Positions 1-13,737 of a stretch of DNA of 64,000 nucleotides are shown here, piece after piece. Made by a program: the position numbers and the translations under genes. The DNA is from Saxidomus purpurata. Its lineage: Eukaryota; Mollusca; Bivalvia; Venerida; Veneridae. Numbering within the stretch: position 1 is the first letter of the stretch; every line of letters starts with the position of its first letter. Location of the stretch: positions 3,939,721-4,003,720 of the forward strand of contig JAFMSR010000016.1 in the NCBI GenBank assembly GCA_022818135.1, in the 5' to 3' direction. Below the pieces are notes generated by a model. The model had not been told where the DNA came from and did not search any database. It saw only the letters and a list, made by a program, of their open reading frames with translations.

Positions 1-816
1 ATTACAACAAAACATCTGTCAATAGGTTTAATAAAATGACTTGCCAATCAACTAAGCAAAGCTTACAGCTACAGGTAACTCCCTATACCGATTTTTTTTC
101 TCTGCTATTCTCTACCAGAGAACAATATCACAAATATTCTATGTATTTAGACGCGCTGTGGTAGAGGGCGACTCTCCTACCTTTACAGAAAATGTCATAA
201 AAGTATTATATTGAAATAAATAAAGCTTTAAACAATCTATTAGACCTACACTGTTACCCAAGACAAGGAAAAATGAATAACTCCAATAAAAGTTTTAGCT
301 ATTGGTAATTGCCTCTAGTAGTAGGCCTTATTGAAAACTGTAAGACAGCTTAGAAATGTTTTTCTTTGAGTGACCAATTTCCTTTTTGTAGTAATGAACA
401 CCATCATTTGTTGTGTTTGCTTTGTTTAGAGATTGAGCATGTCTTTCCAAAAATGTATAGGTGTTCATAGTTTCTTAGCATTAATAAGAGGTGTGTATTA
501 ATACATTGTAGATCTCTCAATATTTAAATAATCACAGTCTACTTTAGAATGCGTTAACTTATCCAAATTTCTCTGATACAGATTCTGTTGACTTTGGTTC
601 ACATGTCCAGAGACCTCTGATTGTTACGATTCCATATCTCTCTCACATTTATTCACCTATCCAGAGCCCTGTTCACTTATCCATAGTCCAATGTCTGTGG
701 TTAGCATCTCGATTCTACTGACTTTGGCTCTCATATCCAGATATCTCTGGCTGTTGTACTCATATAAATATTCCTGTGATGGTTCAAGCAAAAAGTAATT
801 ATTTATACTGTTTCAG
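1..816 (+). other. Intron of copy 1 (3' part), with a degenerate 40-bp duplication
   Basis: No coding exon is seen before the acceptor at 811-816. The stretch lies in the intron preceding the first visible exon, as shown by alignment to copy 2 (intron 32705-34048). Positions about 581-620 and 711-750 are diverged copies of the same sequence (GATTCT...CTGACTTTGG...CAGA...TCTCTG). Confidence 0.6.
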
Positions 817-3800
817 TGTTAAATTAAACAAGAATTCAACAATACAAATACCTGCGATAGATCCAGACCTTGACGCCGTCCGATGCCGCAAAGCACGCTT
901 CATTGAAGGAGGGCATTTACCCTTTTCACCAGGAGTGACTGTACATCAAGATGAGGTAATGCGTTTTAGAAGATATATTTATAGGCGGGATAGTCTTTAG
1001 TCGGTGATGGGCACACTCATCAATGTAAGTAGTCGTAAGTTGTAATATACTAAAAAAAGGTTATTTCTTACTCTTTGAAATTTATACCAATATAATTAAT
1101 ATTGGTCAAATCATTATGTCTCTTCCCAAGTAGTGGTGATGGGAGACATGTTAATGTCCTGTCTGGATTGATGGAAGGCAGTAACAAAGTTTTTCTCACC
1201 TATGAGATACATATATCCGCGCATATTCCCGTGTGAGATAAACTTATCTCACATCGCTTATCTCACATCGCTGCCGGACTATTTTTACGTTAATTGTAAG
1301 CAGACATAAAAATCGAAAAATGACTGTAAATTCTTGTTTTTGAAATAAACATGGGTTGTTGGTATTCATTTTCTTAGTTAGATCATTTTCTATCCATCTA
1401 TAGCAGTTTTGAAGTAAAATTCGAGAAAAAGTTTATTTTCATTTTTTCATCCCCATCCTGTATTTGCACTTACATTGTATTCCTTCTTACTTGTGTGAAA
1501 TGCAATTTAAACGGTAAAAAAATAAAGAGAGCCTCGTTTTTGGAAGTATCTCAACCCTCAGTTGGGATTTATCTTATCAACAACTCATGAACATTTAAGA
1601 TTCACTATGTCTTCGCAGTTTGGTGGATATCACCTAAACTTCACATGAGTGATTGGTCCTAAGCCTAGTTGTGCAATTTGTCGACCTTTTCTGATTCAGT
1701 TAATTTAGGCAAGGTTATTGCCCGCTATTTTTCCTATACACTTTACTGATTTTCATCTAAATAGGTGAATTTGTATGAGATCTAGTTCTGCTTCCTGACA
1801 AAATGTCCAGGTTCTAAGTTTTAACACAGTTGTTGCCCTTCATTTGTAAATATAATCCATACTTGATATTGTGAAGTTCTGTGCCGGAGCATAGAGAGAG
1901 ATATTTGTTTTGGCAAATGAGACAACATCTAGTAAATATTAATAATAATCATATCATATTGATAACATCGCGGTTTTAAAGGTTAAACAAGCTAAAATAC
2001 CATAACCGAACTTTGAGAAAATATTTTGTCTTCATTAAAGTGTAAACGTTTGATTTAACGTAATAGGTTTGATTCTAAGTGCCATCACTGTGCTTTGCAA
2101 TTTAGAAATAAGCAACTATTTTATTGAAACATAAATAATATCAATTTCATATAGAGTTTTAAAGATATGACTGTGATGGCCGTCGAATGCCATAATAGAA
2201 AGAAATATATCGAATGTTTTAATACCTAATTTCTGATATCTAATTTAATAGGTATGGTCGAATACCTGCCAAGTTTTAGTGGATGCTAGCATGTCTTTGG
2301 GTTACAGAGACAATACATGGATAGCTGTACCACTAACTTTTCGAGACTACCCTACCAATAAAATACAGTTCGGTGACGACGTTTATCAACCCGGCTTTTA
2401 TTCTCTCAGTGCAATTCCCGCTCAGGTAAAATATAACCGGAAATGTGTTGCTTCAGGAGTACAAATATGGCTAAAAGATGGTACTTTAAGATAAAACGAC
2501 TCACTTTCTTCTCAGAGATTCCTTTAAAAGGTTCTGTCACTGGTTGAAATTCTAACCTGTATCGTAGGAATTTCTTAAAACTCTTCAAATGCAATTTAAT
2601 CCTGTTTTAAAGGCCTACAATGTACTGCATTCCTGCAAATCGCTTTTCAAATTACCGAGAATGCATTCGGTCAAAAAGATTATCTTGTATTGGGCGGAAA
2701 AAAATACTTGATCCTGACCTTTGTCCATGAATCTATTTTCAAGCAATTACACTGAATAAATAAATTTCCGTAAGCGAATCATACATAAGCGGAACTGTCT
2801 GTGCAGTGACGCGAATTGCTGCCTCCATAAAATTCTTTTATCATCTTCTAACAAACGGCCCTGAATGTACAACCCGTTTTAGGTGAGTGGGTAGCGTAAA
2901 TACCTTAATTCCAGCAACGTACAGGCTCGAAGCCATTGAGCATTTCTTTCGCCATCGGCTTTTTATATAAACAAGAAGGCTTTGGAAATGCAATCGAACG
3001 CGCAGAGTATATTTTGTCCGCGTTTTTCAGATTGAATTTAGTAGGATTAAATATCGGATATTTACTGACTGAAAACATAAGAAAGCACTAATAAGGAGAC
3101 AGAATACCTTTAACGTATAAGAGAAGGTGGCTAATACTAACCAAGAAATGTAGATGCGACAGATGTCAACTAACGGCAAATCACATACAGACAATTATTT
3201 TCCCTAAAATGAAGAAGCAAATGAGAAATGATATGAAACTTATATGCATTGAATATGAAAAGAATATGAATAAATTATACATGTAGCTATGAAGGTTAAA
3301 ATAACGAAATACAGATTTGTAAGATTTAAGAAAAAGCAAGCGCGCTACTAACATAGCTACGAAAGCATTCTAATTGTATATTCTGTGTAAATGATATACA
3401 TTTATGTGTGCACCACGTTCACCAAGTGCATATTCGTAAGATGGAAGCCGAAGATATATACAGACAATAAATCAACTTTTAAATTATGATAATGGAGACC
3501 AGACGGATCCGGTTGGTACATGCATAGCCATAACCCCACTTGCACGAGACTTGAACCAGATGAATTTTGTGATTATGGAAATTTTTTTCTAGTTATAACT
3601 TGTCATATACATAAATACGTGCACCCAAAATTACCTCGTTCACTATCCTTACTTTGAACTTAAGTAACCTCTGTTCTATTCAGATTTTAGTTCAAATAGT
3701 CGAAAACCTTGACACACCGGTGTTCGTTTCGCCAACCGTGAAGGGCGGGCAATTGTTTATAGTGTATGCTGGAGCAACATGGACGACTGGTATTTGTGCA

Positions 3801-6800
3801 CAGGCTTCATTAAATAGGTAAGAAAGATTAAACATATGAAAACGATATAGATCTATAGATCTAGGGTAACAGTTTAATGCCCTACACCCTATAAAACGAA
3901 ATCAGTTACAAAATGATGTGTTAAAGCTCGGGATAGATACCAATATCACATATAACAATTACTACTCTCTAATGAATTTCAATAAAATCTTTAACAAAAT
4001 TGATATTGTTTTCAAATATTTGTTTCTCTTTTCACGGACAGTTCACATATTGCAACATGTTTGTTTAACTAGAATAGTCGAACAAAAACCCGAAAAAGCA
4101 AGATGCAAACTACTGCATAAGTAAAATTGTACTCCTGTGCAATTTACAAACATCATTAAGATCATCTGTAGATGGTTTCCCTGTTAACATTTTGCAGAAC
4201 ACTCGTCGAACTTTTACCTTTTGGTCGGAATCGCGAGACTGTCATCGTGTCTAAAATGAAAACAGATTCAACACGTCAGCGGGTTAAATGTTCCACCATG
4301 TCATGGGTACCTTCCTTACGAGATATTGGTCAACACATTTTATGTATAAGAGCTGTAGATAACACAGGGTAAATAAATCAAATTTTAAATCAGTTACAAA
4401 ACAGTCTTAGGTGCTTTAAATTTGTGTGCACATTTACTTTAACCCGAAACGAATATGAACTGTACCATTTTTTGTTTTGAACTGTTTGTAACCTTATGTC
4501 ATTTTGTCATAATATATTAGACATCTAATAAAAATGAGCCAATTTATTTATTCCAGAAAGACTCCTGCAGTGATTTTTAGCTCAGATTATCACATAGGAG
4601 ATAGTGAAGAGTATACGATCTGAATTATTTGTGTCGCATGTGCTGTATTAAATAAACGTGTTTTTGTGCCAGTTTGTGTCTATTGCGAAAACATTTTATT
4701 GTACTTTCAGAGTTGAAGCAGAGGAGCTGCGATGTTTTATTGTAGAAGTTAGTGGTAAGCTTTCATAACGTTTATAACATAAACATGTAAGTTAACGTAG
4801 AAAACGAATAAGCTTGTATATCTAAAAGTATTGAAAATAAAAAAGTAACAGGCATTGACAGCTGACTCCAAAAGTACTTATTTCAAATACATTTGTAGAT
4901 AAGTAAATCAAACTGATTGAAGACAGAAAGGTTTGACAGTCAATCACATCGTTTGTATGTTAGTCATGTTTGTTTGAAATAAGTTTAAGGCAGGCTTTTT
5001 TAGTGTTTGTGGGCTGCTGCCTCTATTGAGATTAGAACTGCAAATCCTTAAAGCGCTGAAATGTTTCTTGTGATCTGAATGCCTACAGATACACAGCTAT
5101 ACTCTTTCGATAAAACACAACACGGTAGACTCACCACGTTAAGCTTACAGTTTAGCACAATTTCTTTATTGTCTAACGTTCGCGTGTGATCCTTTAGCTC
5201 GGCTTTTCCTCTTAAATCGGGAAGCGAATACTGTTCGTATTGTTTTCTTTTGATGCTTAGAGACGATTGTACTTATACCTTTCAGAGAAAACATTTAACC
5301 ATTCGTCTACAGTATATGTGGTAAGTGACTTTTTCTTATTCACTTGAATTTCATGTTCGCACTGACTTCAAAATAGAAATTTGAAAACGTCTGGTGTAAA
5401 TACATACAATAAAACTATGACAAATTTGTCAGATACAACAGCGAGTAGACACGGCTGTTTTTTCTGACACACTGAATATACAAATAATAGGCATCGCTAT
5501 TTGCATTGATTTGTCTATATTGTATTGCAGAGAAAGCCTTATTTCGTTGACATACCCTCGTCTGACCAATTTGTTTCCTGCCAAATTGACGCAACATGCT
5601 TAATACCTTTGCTTGTAAAATCGAGTTCGTAAGTACTTATCACATATGAGTCTAGATTTATATAGTTTTGAATGAAAATATTGAAGGCTTTGATGCTTAT
5701 CTGGAGAAGTCTCATACATTATTTTTTATATAATTTATGATATAAGAAAGCCGACCGACTCTTTTACGAAGTCTGTTCCCTGTTTAGTCATAATGGCATG
5801 CACCTTATTTGCTTTGATCATAGCTCAATGATGACGGTGTCTTTACCACAACATTTCTCCACAGATTCTTTTCACATCCAAACTGTAGTTATTACTTAAC
5901 ATTCATATTTAAATTCAGTCACCTGCGAAATTTTGTAAGCCGATGGAAATACTTTAGAAGTAAATCTATCTGAACAAGTTCATATTGACATTTATTCTAA
6001 ATGTGTCTGAAAAAGTATTAAATAATTCGCTTTTACTGTAATTTAGGTCGAAAGTCAAGTTTGTCGTATTTCGATTTTAACTTATCTTAAACATATTTAT
6101 TTTACATCGATTGTACACTACAACTCTATAGCGCAAAAAAACTCCTAAAATGCATCTGCTGTGTAGAATCGGCTCTGAAAAATAAAGTAGACAACCAGAG
6201 AAAATATTAAGTGTCTACTGAGTGTCTAAATGTATCCAAAAAGAACTTGTTTCGTAATCGACAGTAAAGAAATTAAATAAATACATATCAGAAACTAACT
6301 GAGTTCAAAAACAGCTTATTACACGTAGATAAATATAACATTTTGACAACACCATGCTTGTTTGAAACTTATATGAATGTTTCTTTTTCTTTCAGAATGG
6401 TGACTTTCATTCAAATATTTGAAAGTTCCACAGACGAAGCAGTTGTTGGAAAACCCCAGGTTGTTTCGAATAAAGGAGAAGCTGTTTATGAAACATCATT
6501 GTCGTTTAAACATTCCATGCCTGGGACCAATAAGATATGCCTCATAGCTACAGATGTAAACAAGTAATACATTACTTTAGATAGCTGGTTATTTCAATAA
6601 ATATTACGTTGTATTTTTACCGCTTAAGTTTAGTTTTTTACTAATTTATTTATTCTTCTCCTCTTAAGTTTAGTCGTGTTTTTCCTGTTTGTTGTTATGC
6701 ACTTATAAAAGAACTATATAAACATGAATAATAATATTTTTTATGTCATAATTCGTTTAACTCTGTACTAAAATATTTTACTTATAATTATTTTAGTGTG

Positions 6801-9800
6801 ACGAGCAATAAAGTATGTATCAACTTGGAAATTGAATACGCAGGTTTGGATATTATGTTATTACATTTACAGTGTTACATCACTTTCTAAACATTCTTCG
6901 AGAATTGAATTGGTAGGTACTAAATAAATATCAGAGTGATTCACTGCAGGGATAATGTAAAGAAGTAATTGGCTTCACTTGAAATTAAAACAAAACCAAT
7001 TGTTGTTTCTTCCTAAAGAATATAGTTGTTGAAGATTATAAAATCACTCATTTTAAATTTTGCGTTGTTGACTAATAACAAAGCTGTGCCTGTTTAAATA
7101 ACAGGAAGTTAACTATTGGTGTACAACGTATTAGAATTAAAGAGTTTAGATGATTCTGATATAAAGTTTTCATATTATGAGAAGAGTACTTTATGAATCA
7201 GCTCGAACTTCGAGAAATCATAGGCGCCAACAAGACGCAGATCTTCTTCTTTTGCGCTGTAAGTTTTGAAATTAATCCAAAAAAACGTTTAATAATTTAC
7301 AAATGAAAACTATAGCGTTGATAGCTGTTACTTGTTTTGACCCAGTGACTAAGATACTTTAAGGAAACCAATGATATTAGGATATACGCGGCTCTCATGT
7401 CAGTTTTGTGTAATAACAGATGCGTGTTTGTCCGCACATTGCCGAAACAGCGCTACTTGTAAAAGCAACAGAAGCACGGGAACATTTATGTGCGAATGTC
7501 TGTCAAACAGCTTTTACGGAAGATTTTGCGAACACAGTAAGTCAAATTTGAAGACTATCATCAAAACTAAAATCATTTTGGTCTATTTTTTCAAATGATA
7601 TGAGAGTTTAAAGGAACGGTTCAACAAAGACAGCCACAATCGATTCGTGCACAATTTTTATGATATAATACATTTGTAACAACACTTGCTTGCATTTATG
7701 ACATTGTTTCAGATAGGTGACTAATTTAAACGGTATGAGGAATTCGAATATGAGAAATTGATATTCAGCAAAAGCATTTTGTTTATTCATACACTGTCCA
7801 AATAAATGTAAATGAAGCCAAAAAAAATAGAACGAAAGGGGTGCTTATTTAGTACATGAACTGTGTTCTTCGGGAAAATTTATGGACTGAATGTTATGCT
7901 AAAAAGATAGAATATAGTTTTACAGTCATTTATTAACGAGAGTAAAATCTGAGTTTCAAATAATATTTGTGTGAAGATTGAATAGAAACATTCATAGGGA
8001 ACAAACGGAAGGTGATTATCAGAGATTTAGAAAACTTTCAAAAAGTCATTATATTTCGAACATCCCACGTAAAGTGAACTTTTTATTTATAGTTAAAAAC
8101 CCGTGTGATGACAGACCATGCATTGATAGTCATACGCAACAGTGTATTCACTTCGGAAGTGAAATGAAGTACTTTTGCTGGTGTATGAAAGGTTTTGAAG
8201 GCAAACATTGTGAAATTAGTAAGTTCTGTATACCTTAACATCGACAAAAAATCTATTAGCTTTTATGATCTGATTGGAACACAATTTTGATAACAGTCTG
8301 GTGACAAGACTAGTAAAAAACCTTTATCTAAACTAACTGTATTTATAACCAACACGTTTCTACATTTGTCTGAATAAGGGAATGAATGAGACCCGACAAT
8401 TCTATTGGTTAATTGTTTAGCATGACATTACATCAAAACCGAAAATTGTGCATTTCAAAGACAGGTGTTATCAAAGTTGTATTTATGGTTCACCATAATT
8501 CTACAATTAAGGCAGTTAAATTTATCTGAAACATATTTGTCATTAAAATTTCAATTAAATAAATACTGCCATAAAGACCAAAACCGTAGGTGAATTTACA
8601 CGCTTTGAATAATTATCGTAGAATTGATATCACGATTGTCAGAACCGGGTGAACTTCCAGCATCTTGGCACTACTTTCAGTTCTTTGATACTGTTCTAAT
8701 TTTAGTTAGCGAGTAAAACGTTCTTGAGAGTAACACAGTATGTAAATAATATATTCCTTTATGTCTTAAAAATACTTCAAAATAAGAGCAAAGTTTTTGT
8801 CCGTTAGCAAATACTACGGGGGTCTCACCTGTCATTGCTTCGACGTCGATGACTGAAACTTCAAGTACAGTACCCGTAACAAAATTAACTACAATGGTAC
8901 CGAGATCAACTACAACAAGTACGTATTCACCATCTATTTTAACGCATTTGAATATAAATATCTGAATACTGATTATCAATGCAAGCCAACGATCGGGTCA
9001 AAACTACTAAGAAACCAATCATAAAGTTATCCCTTGAACACTATTAATAGAACCCTGTCTTCTATACCGAGTTTCCTTTTCTAATATCGGTTTCTAAAAT
9101 ATCTCCAACTTCTATTTGAACTAAGTTTACCCTCTCAACCATGATTCCCAAACTTACGCAACTGTAATAACACTCGGTTGTTTCAATGTATTAGTTACTT
9201 CAATGTTCCGGCTAAATTGAATAATAAAGAAATAAAGTTGCGTTCTGTTACCAACGCGCATATTGCAGGGCTTCGCCATATAAATCGGGAAATTATAATT
9301 TCGATGTCTGTCAAGCTATGATATGATTTAAATGATCGTACGTGGTCTCTGTGATATGTAGCACGGGTTTTTAAACAAACATTAAACTATTTTTTACATT
9401 TAGATTATAGCTATACATAATCAATACACGTTTTTGAAAACTAGAGGGTTATAGACAAGGGCTTAAATGTTCCTTAATTCATCTCATTATAACTAAAATA
9501 TATATACTTACAAATTTGGGGGGTTATCCATTAACAAGAGCACAGGCAACTACAATCTAGCAAATGCAGAAAATAAAGAATTGCCAGCATTCTGTAATTA
9601 TAAGCCATAAAATATAAAGAAAATGTACAACAAACTTAATTAAAGTCTTAATTATTGTCTTAATTCTAGCTGATCCTTGTCGGACCAATCCATGTGTACG
9701 TGGAACATGTTTTTCTCATGCTGCAACGTTTCTCTGCCAGTGCCCTCATGGATTTACTGGAAAACTTTGTGAGAAAACAGGTTCATGTAATATTACGTCT

Positions 9801-12138
9801 GATAATTTTTCCTTTGTAAACTTGGAACTTTTTGTGTCCATTGATGGCACGTTAACATATCTAATGCAGGTTATACCTGTACATGTGTGCGAATGTTTCT
9901 ATGTAGACCATGACAAATAAGATAGAAACATACATAACTTATTCAATCTAGCAGACACTAATATCTATTCGATATGACTCATAGTACGAAAAAAGATTCA
10001 CAGGATGATATTTTCTAAAAGCAAATGAAGTCTTGTTATATTTTCGTTGACAATGTTTCACCATTAAAGGATCTGATACAATCGTAGGACGGTACAATAA
10101 AAATTTCAAAATGCTAATTCATCTACTATTTTCTTGTAGCTGATCCTTGTGAGCCAAACCCGTGTGTACATGGAATTTGTTTTTCTCACGAACAACAATT
10201 CCTTTGCCAATGTTCGTCCGGTTTTACTGGAAAGACGTGTGAGAAAACAGGTATTTTGTAATAATTTTAGTTTATATGTCATAAAACTTACTGTCAAAAG
10301 TATTATTATACAACAGCTTTTAAAAGTTTGATTCTTCTTTTATCACATAGCGCCGTCTCCTTTGAGATAATAAAGCCTGTTATTCAGTCATTCCTTCTCT
10401 TTCTAAACAATGTGCTTATTTTATCATAACTAATACACCGCCAAGTTGTGACACCAGTTTTCATACATTGGTTTTGTCGGCGTCCTCGTCAAGTAATCTA
10501 GTTGGATCCTATTTTCAGCATTCCTTCTTAAAATAATACAGCCTTTGTTTGCCATATATGATTGTTCTTCAATAATTCCAACGATTAACTTTGGTTTCCT
10601 TTGAATGACTCCAGGCCTCCTTCGTCTTCTGATGAATTTATACTTGACTTTTTTTCAATTAATTTCCGTTTCTGATCGCTATCAGGTGAATGTCTATCAA
10701 ATGAATTTTATTGCCATTCAATCAATTGCCGGCGGTTCTCTGTTATTAAATTTATACGTCGCCTGCATGTCCGATCATCAGTTTGTATTGGTGTCATTCA
10801 GCTTTTCTACACTTTCTACATGTTTTATAATAAATTTCTTAACAGTATATCTATTTATAACCAACTTTTCTTTTAGATTTTAAACAACTTGAGTTATATG
10901 ATATCAAAGTAATTTCGTAGTTTTTTAATGAACTTTTATTTCTTTCCGTTTCATTTATCATGATTAAGTGACGAATTATAAAAAAACAACTGCATTCCTT
11001 CAGACTAATGGCCAAAGTAAACTTTACCAAATAAGTAACTCCTCTGTATTAAATTAATGTATCAGAAATCGCATAGTGCAAATCGAAAACGACAATTTTC
11101 TGAAATCGTTTTTAATTTACACCAATTTATTTATTCTCGTTTGCGACACAAGTTCTTACGACTTATATTAATAGCTTTCCAGACACATTTCAGATAGAAT
11201 CAACCTCGAAGAGAGAGAGGAAATGTGGAATCATTTATGTCTTGCCTAAGGACACTACCGACATGGCGATGGTTGAGATCGAACCCGGGGCCCTTCGATC
11301 TTGAGGCGAACGCGCTACCACTGCGCCACGGCAGCTCCAAAAATCGTTTTTGATACGGACTGTAGTAAAAAAAAGGAGTCGGTCTAGATAAAAATATTCA
11401 GTTCAAAATGCGTTTGTTAATTTGTCCCTCCCTGAAATCGTTACCTATCAAGCATCTGCAGTCTGATAAAAGATGTGTTAGTGAAGCTCTCGATTGGTCT
11501 CGACAGGTCCAGTGACATTCGGATTAATCCGAATATTCACTTAAATCATGTCATTATTTGAAACATGAGACGGCTTCTCTGTCACGGCTTCTCTATCACG
11601 GCTTCTCTGTGACGAAAAGAACTGTCCAGTGGCTCATAACATGTTGTTACTCTTTCAGATGTCCAGGGTCCTTCAATAGTTGGTAAGAAAAAATATTTTA
11701 ATAGTTTTCGCAATTTGTATGCAGTAATTTTTTGTAACGGGTATCTTAAATATACAGGTACTTACATTTCGGGTAACTGGCAGTTTTAAAGGAGGTACCC
11801 TCGGATCCAACCTGGTATTTTATTGATCTATGCTCTATGGCGTAGATGTGGAATTGTTTTGTGGTGTTTTAGTACATTGCAGTGGCGATCCCTTTAATAG
11901 ATATTACAGCTGCAGTGTGTCTATAGCTTCTTTGCAATTGGACAATTCGTTTTTCTGTGCGTCGGTTTTTTTATTGATGCTGGAGGACATCTTAAACAAA
12001 GTTCATGTATATGCATAAATATACATGTACACAGCAACATAAGAAAGTAGATTTTATTCAAATTAGAACTCTTTCACTATCTGATTTTCATGTATTTTAT
12101 CTACATGATGATACTTATTATTTATAATTTCAGGCTGA
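817..12138 (+). CDS. Secreted EGF-module protein, copy 1 (5' partial; first exons lie before the window)
   Basis: Exons: 817-955, 2252-2425, 3684-3817, 4198-4368, 4711-4754, 5286-5320, 5531-5628, 6396-6563, 6797-6843, 7420-7536, 8093-8218, 8808-8918, 9670-9780, 10140-10250, 11659-11682, 12134-12138. All have AG/GT borders and the phase closes throughout, giving 537 full residues. The first nine exons encode a cysteine-poor extracellular region with a DPDLDAVRC motif, of a kind known from uncharacterised molluscan EGF proteins. Then come EGF1 (7420-7536) and EGF2 (8093-8218), a Thr/Ser-rich linker (8808-8918), EGF3 and EGF4 (9670-9780, 10140-10250; six Cys each), a nine-residue tail and a TGA split off by the last intron. 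By comparison with copy 2, the signal-peptide exon and one further exon are missing upstream. No membrane segment is seen, so it is probably secreted. A possible poly(A) signal lies near 12587. Ligand and function are unknown. Confidence 0.85.
1233..1270. repeat. Palindrome with tandem TTATCTCACATCG
   Basis: GTGAGATAAACTTATCTCAC is a perfect 20-bp palindrome (1233-1252). Its right part, with CATCG, is repeated immediately after it (to 1270). It lies in an intron of copy 1. It may be the core of a small hairpin element, but no flanking terminal repeats were identified. Confidence 0.5.
11114..11340 (-). mobile_element. tRNA-derived SINE inserted in the intron of copy 1
   Basis: On the minus strand the element begins at about 11337 with a tRNA-like head. 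It has an A-box-like stretch (GTGGCGCAGTGGTAGCGCG) and a B-box-like GGTTCGATC some 30 bp later, the internal promoter of RNA polymerase III. It ends in an AT-rich tail. AAATCGTTTTT flanks it perfectly on both sides (11103-11113 and 11341-11351), an 11-bp target-site duplication. The homologous intron of copy 2 (around 48600-48640) lacks it, so the insertion followed the gene duplication or is allele-specific. A functional tRNA is unlikely because no acceptor stem pairs. Confidence 0.85.
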
Positions 12139-13737
12139 AGTGGTGGTTGACAAAAGGTGACGTCTGAATGTATCTTTGCTTTATATTTTCGAAAACAATA
12201 TTGGAAATCTGGCTTTTACCAATATTATATTACACAGATATTTGATCTTCATGTTTTCTTTTATTGTCATCACATTGGAAATAGTGAGGACTAATTGAAA
12301 TTAATGTATGAATTGTCAACTTAGTCAACTTTGTCTTTCTTCATTTCGTTTTCGTTTCCACAAATATCATAGGACAACATTTAATTCGTGGCGTTCAACA
12401 ATTTGCCTTAATGCGATTTATTTATTTCTTTTTACGTTTAAATCGTATTTCTTGAATATACTTACTTTTACACATTTTTATGGAAAAAATTATATATCTG
12501 ACATAGTTTCGTTCACATCGTCTGCAAAATCGATATTCAGTGAACCTTTACAAACTGAACCCCTGCTTTAATGTCAGCGCATGCGCAATAAAATCGGAAA
12601 ACCCCTAACTGCTGACAGCTAAGATTATAAATAGTAACACAATAGAGAGGTGATTTAAGCGGGATGTTTTAAAAATATGAGAAGTTTGAGGTACCTTTTT
12701 AGGTACCTTTTTAAACCGAAAGAACAATAGTCCAAGTGACATAGTTTCGTAATCTAGGACCTTGAGTACGATATAAAGCCTGTTCGGTACAAAACATAAA
12801 ATCGCCCGAAGATCTGGTAGCGCCCGACAACTGGTAGGAAGTTAATTTTTATTTGACTGTTTTAGGAACCGATGATGGTAAGAGCTGTACCGGTTGGGTG
12901 AATTCCCTATTCCCGGATTGGTCTGACGCTAAGGAACAGGCGCAGCCTGCGAACTATTTTCTTTGCACTCTTTCTGTTTACTTGCTATTTCCATCTATTC
13001 TGTCACTTCTAATGTTTTTATACTCTTTTAACTTTTTCTTGCCACTAGCCGAAACGTAACGGTCAATTATGACAGTGTTTCGTACGATGTAGATGTAGAC
13101 GATATTACATAATCAGCAAAATGAAAAACGGCCCACATTGAAGACATTTCTGTTTAAAAGTAAAAGTATTAATTATTAAACTAGCTCGTTGACGATACAA
13201 CATAAAGAGGGTAAAAACTGCAGGATTTGAAAATTAATGTATTTTGTCGTTTCGCTAGATGATACAATCGGTTCATGATTGGATTGAGTTCATTGAAAAA
13301 TTAAGCCATGTGCTGAATTTTTTTATAAATATTGCGTGTTTTATACAATTCAAAGCAATGTAATGCAGTGAAGTTGCATGTAATCAATGCCTTGTTTTTT
13401 TATTGATAGTTTATTTCGATATTGATAACATGGTAACAATAATAACATAACAATACATTATTAAAATTTAACAGTAAGGTAAAAAGATAATAAGTATATA
13501 CATAAGTAATGAACCATGTCAGTTACATCAATATCAAGGATAACACAAAAAAGGGAAAGAATCCCTTATTTCCATTGTGGTCCATGGTAGTGATGTTCTG
13601 ACATAGAGAGGCATGAAACATGATTTTAGTAAAAAATAAATATTACAATAAGATACTAGTCATTATACAAAGTTTGTTATTTACCATGTTATCATAAAAG
13701 ACATAAGAAAATTTAAAACATTGCACTGAACTGAAAG

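Noticed and set aside
4555..4620. Possible extra exon after TTCCAG at about 4550
   Set aside because: It would break the phase between 4368 and 4711, and it has no counterpart in copy 2.
11270..11337. tRNA gene candidate on the minus strand
   Set aside because: A- and B-box-like motifs are present, but the acceptor arms do not pair, and the sequence is inside an element with an AT tail and target duplication. It is called as a SINE.
12853..13059. 68-codon frame starting after a possible acceptor
   Set aside because: A donor-like GTAAGAG follows within 15 bp and the rest is hydrophobic chance sequence. No equivalent exists after copy 2.
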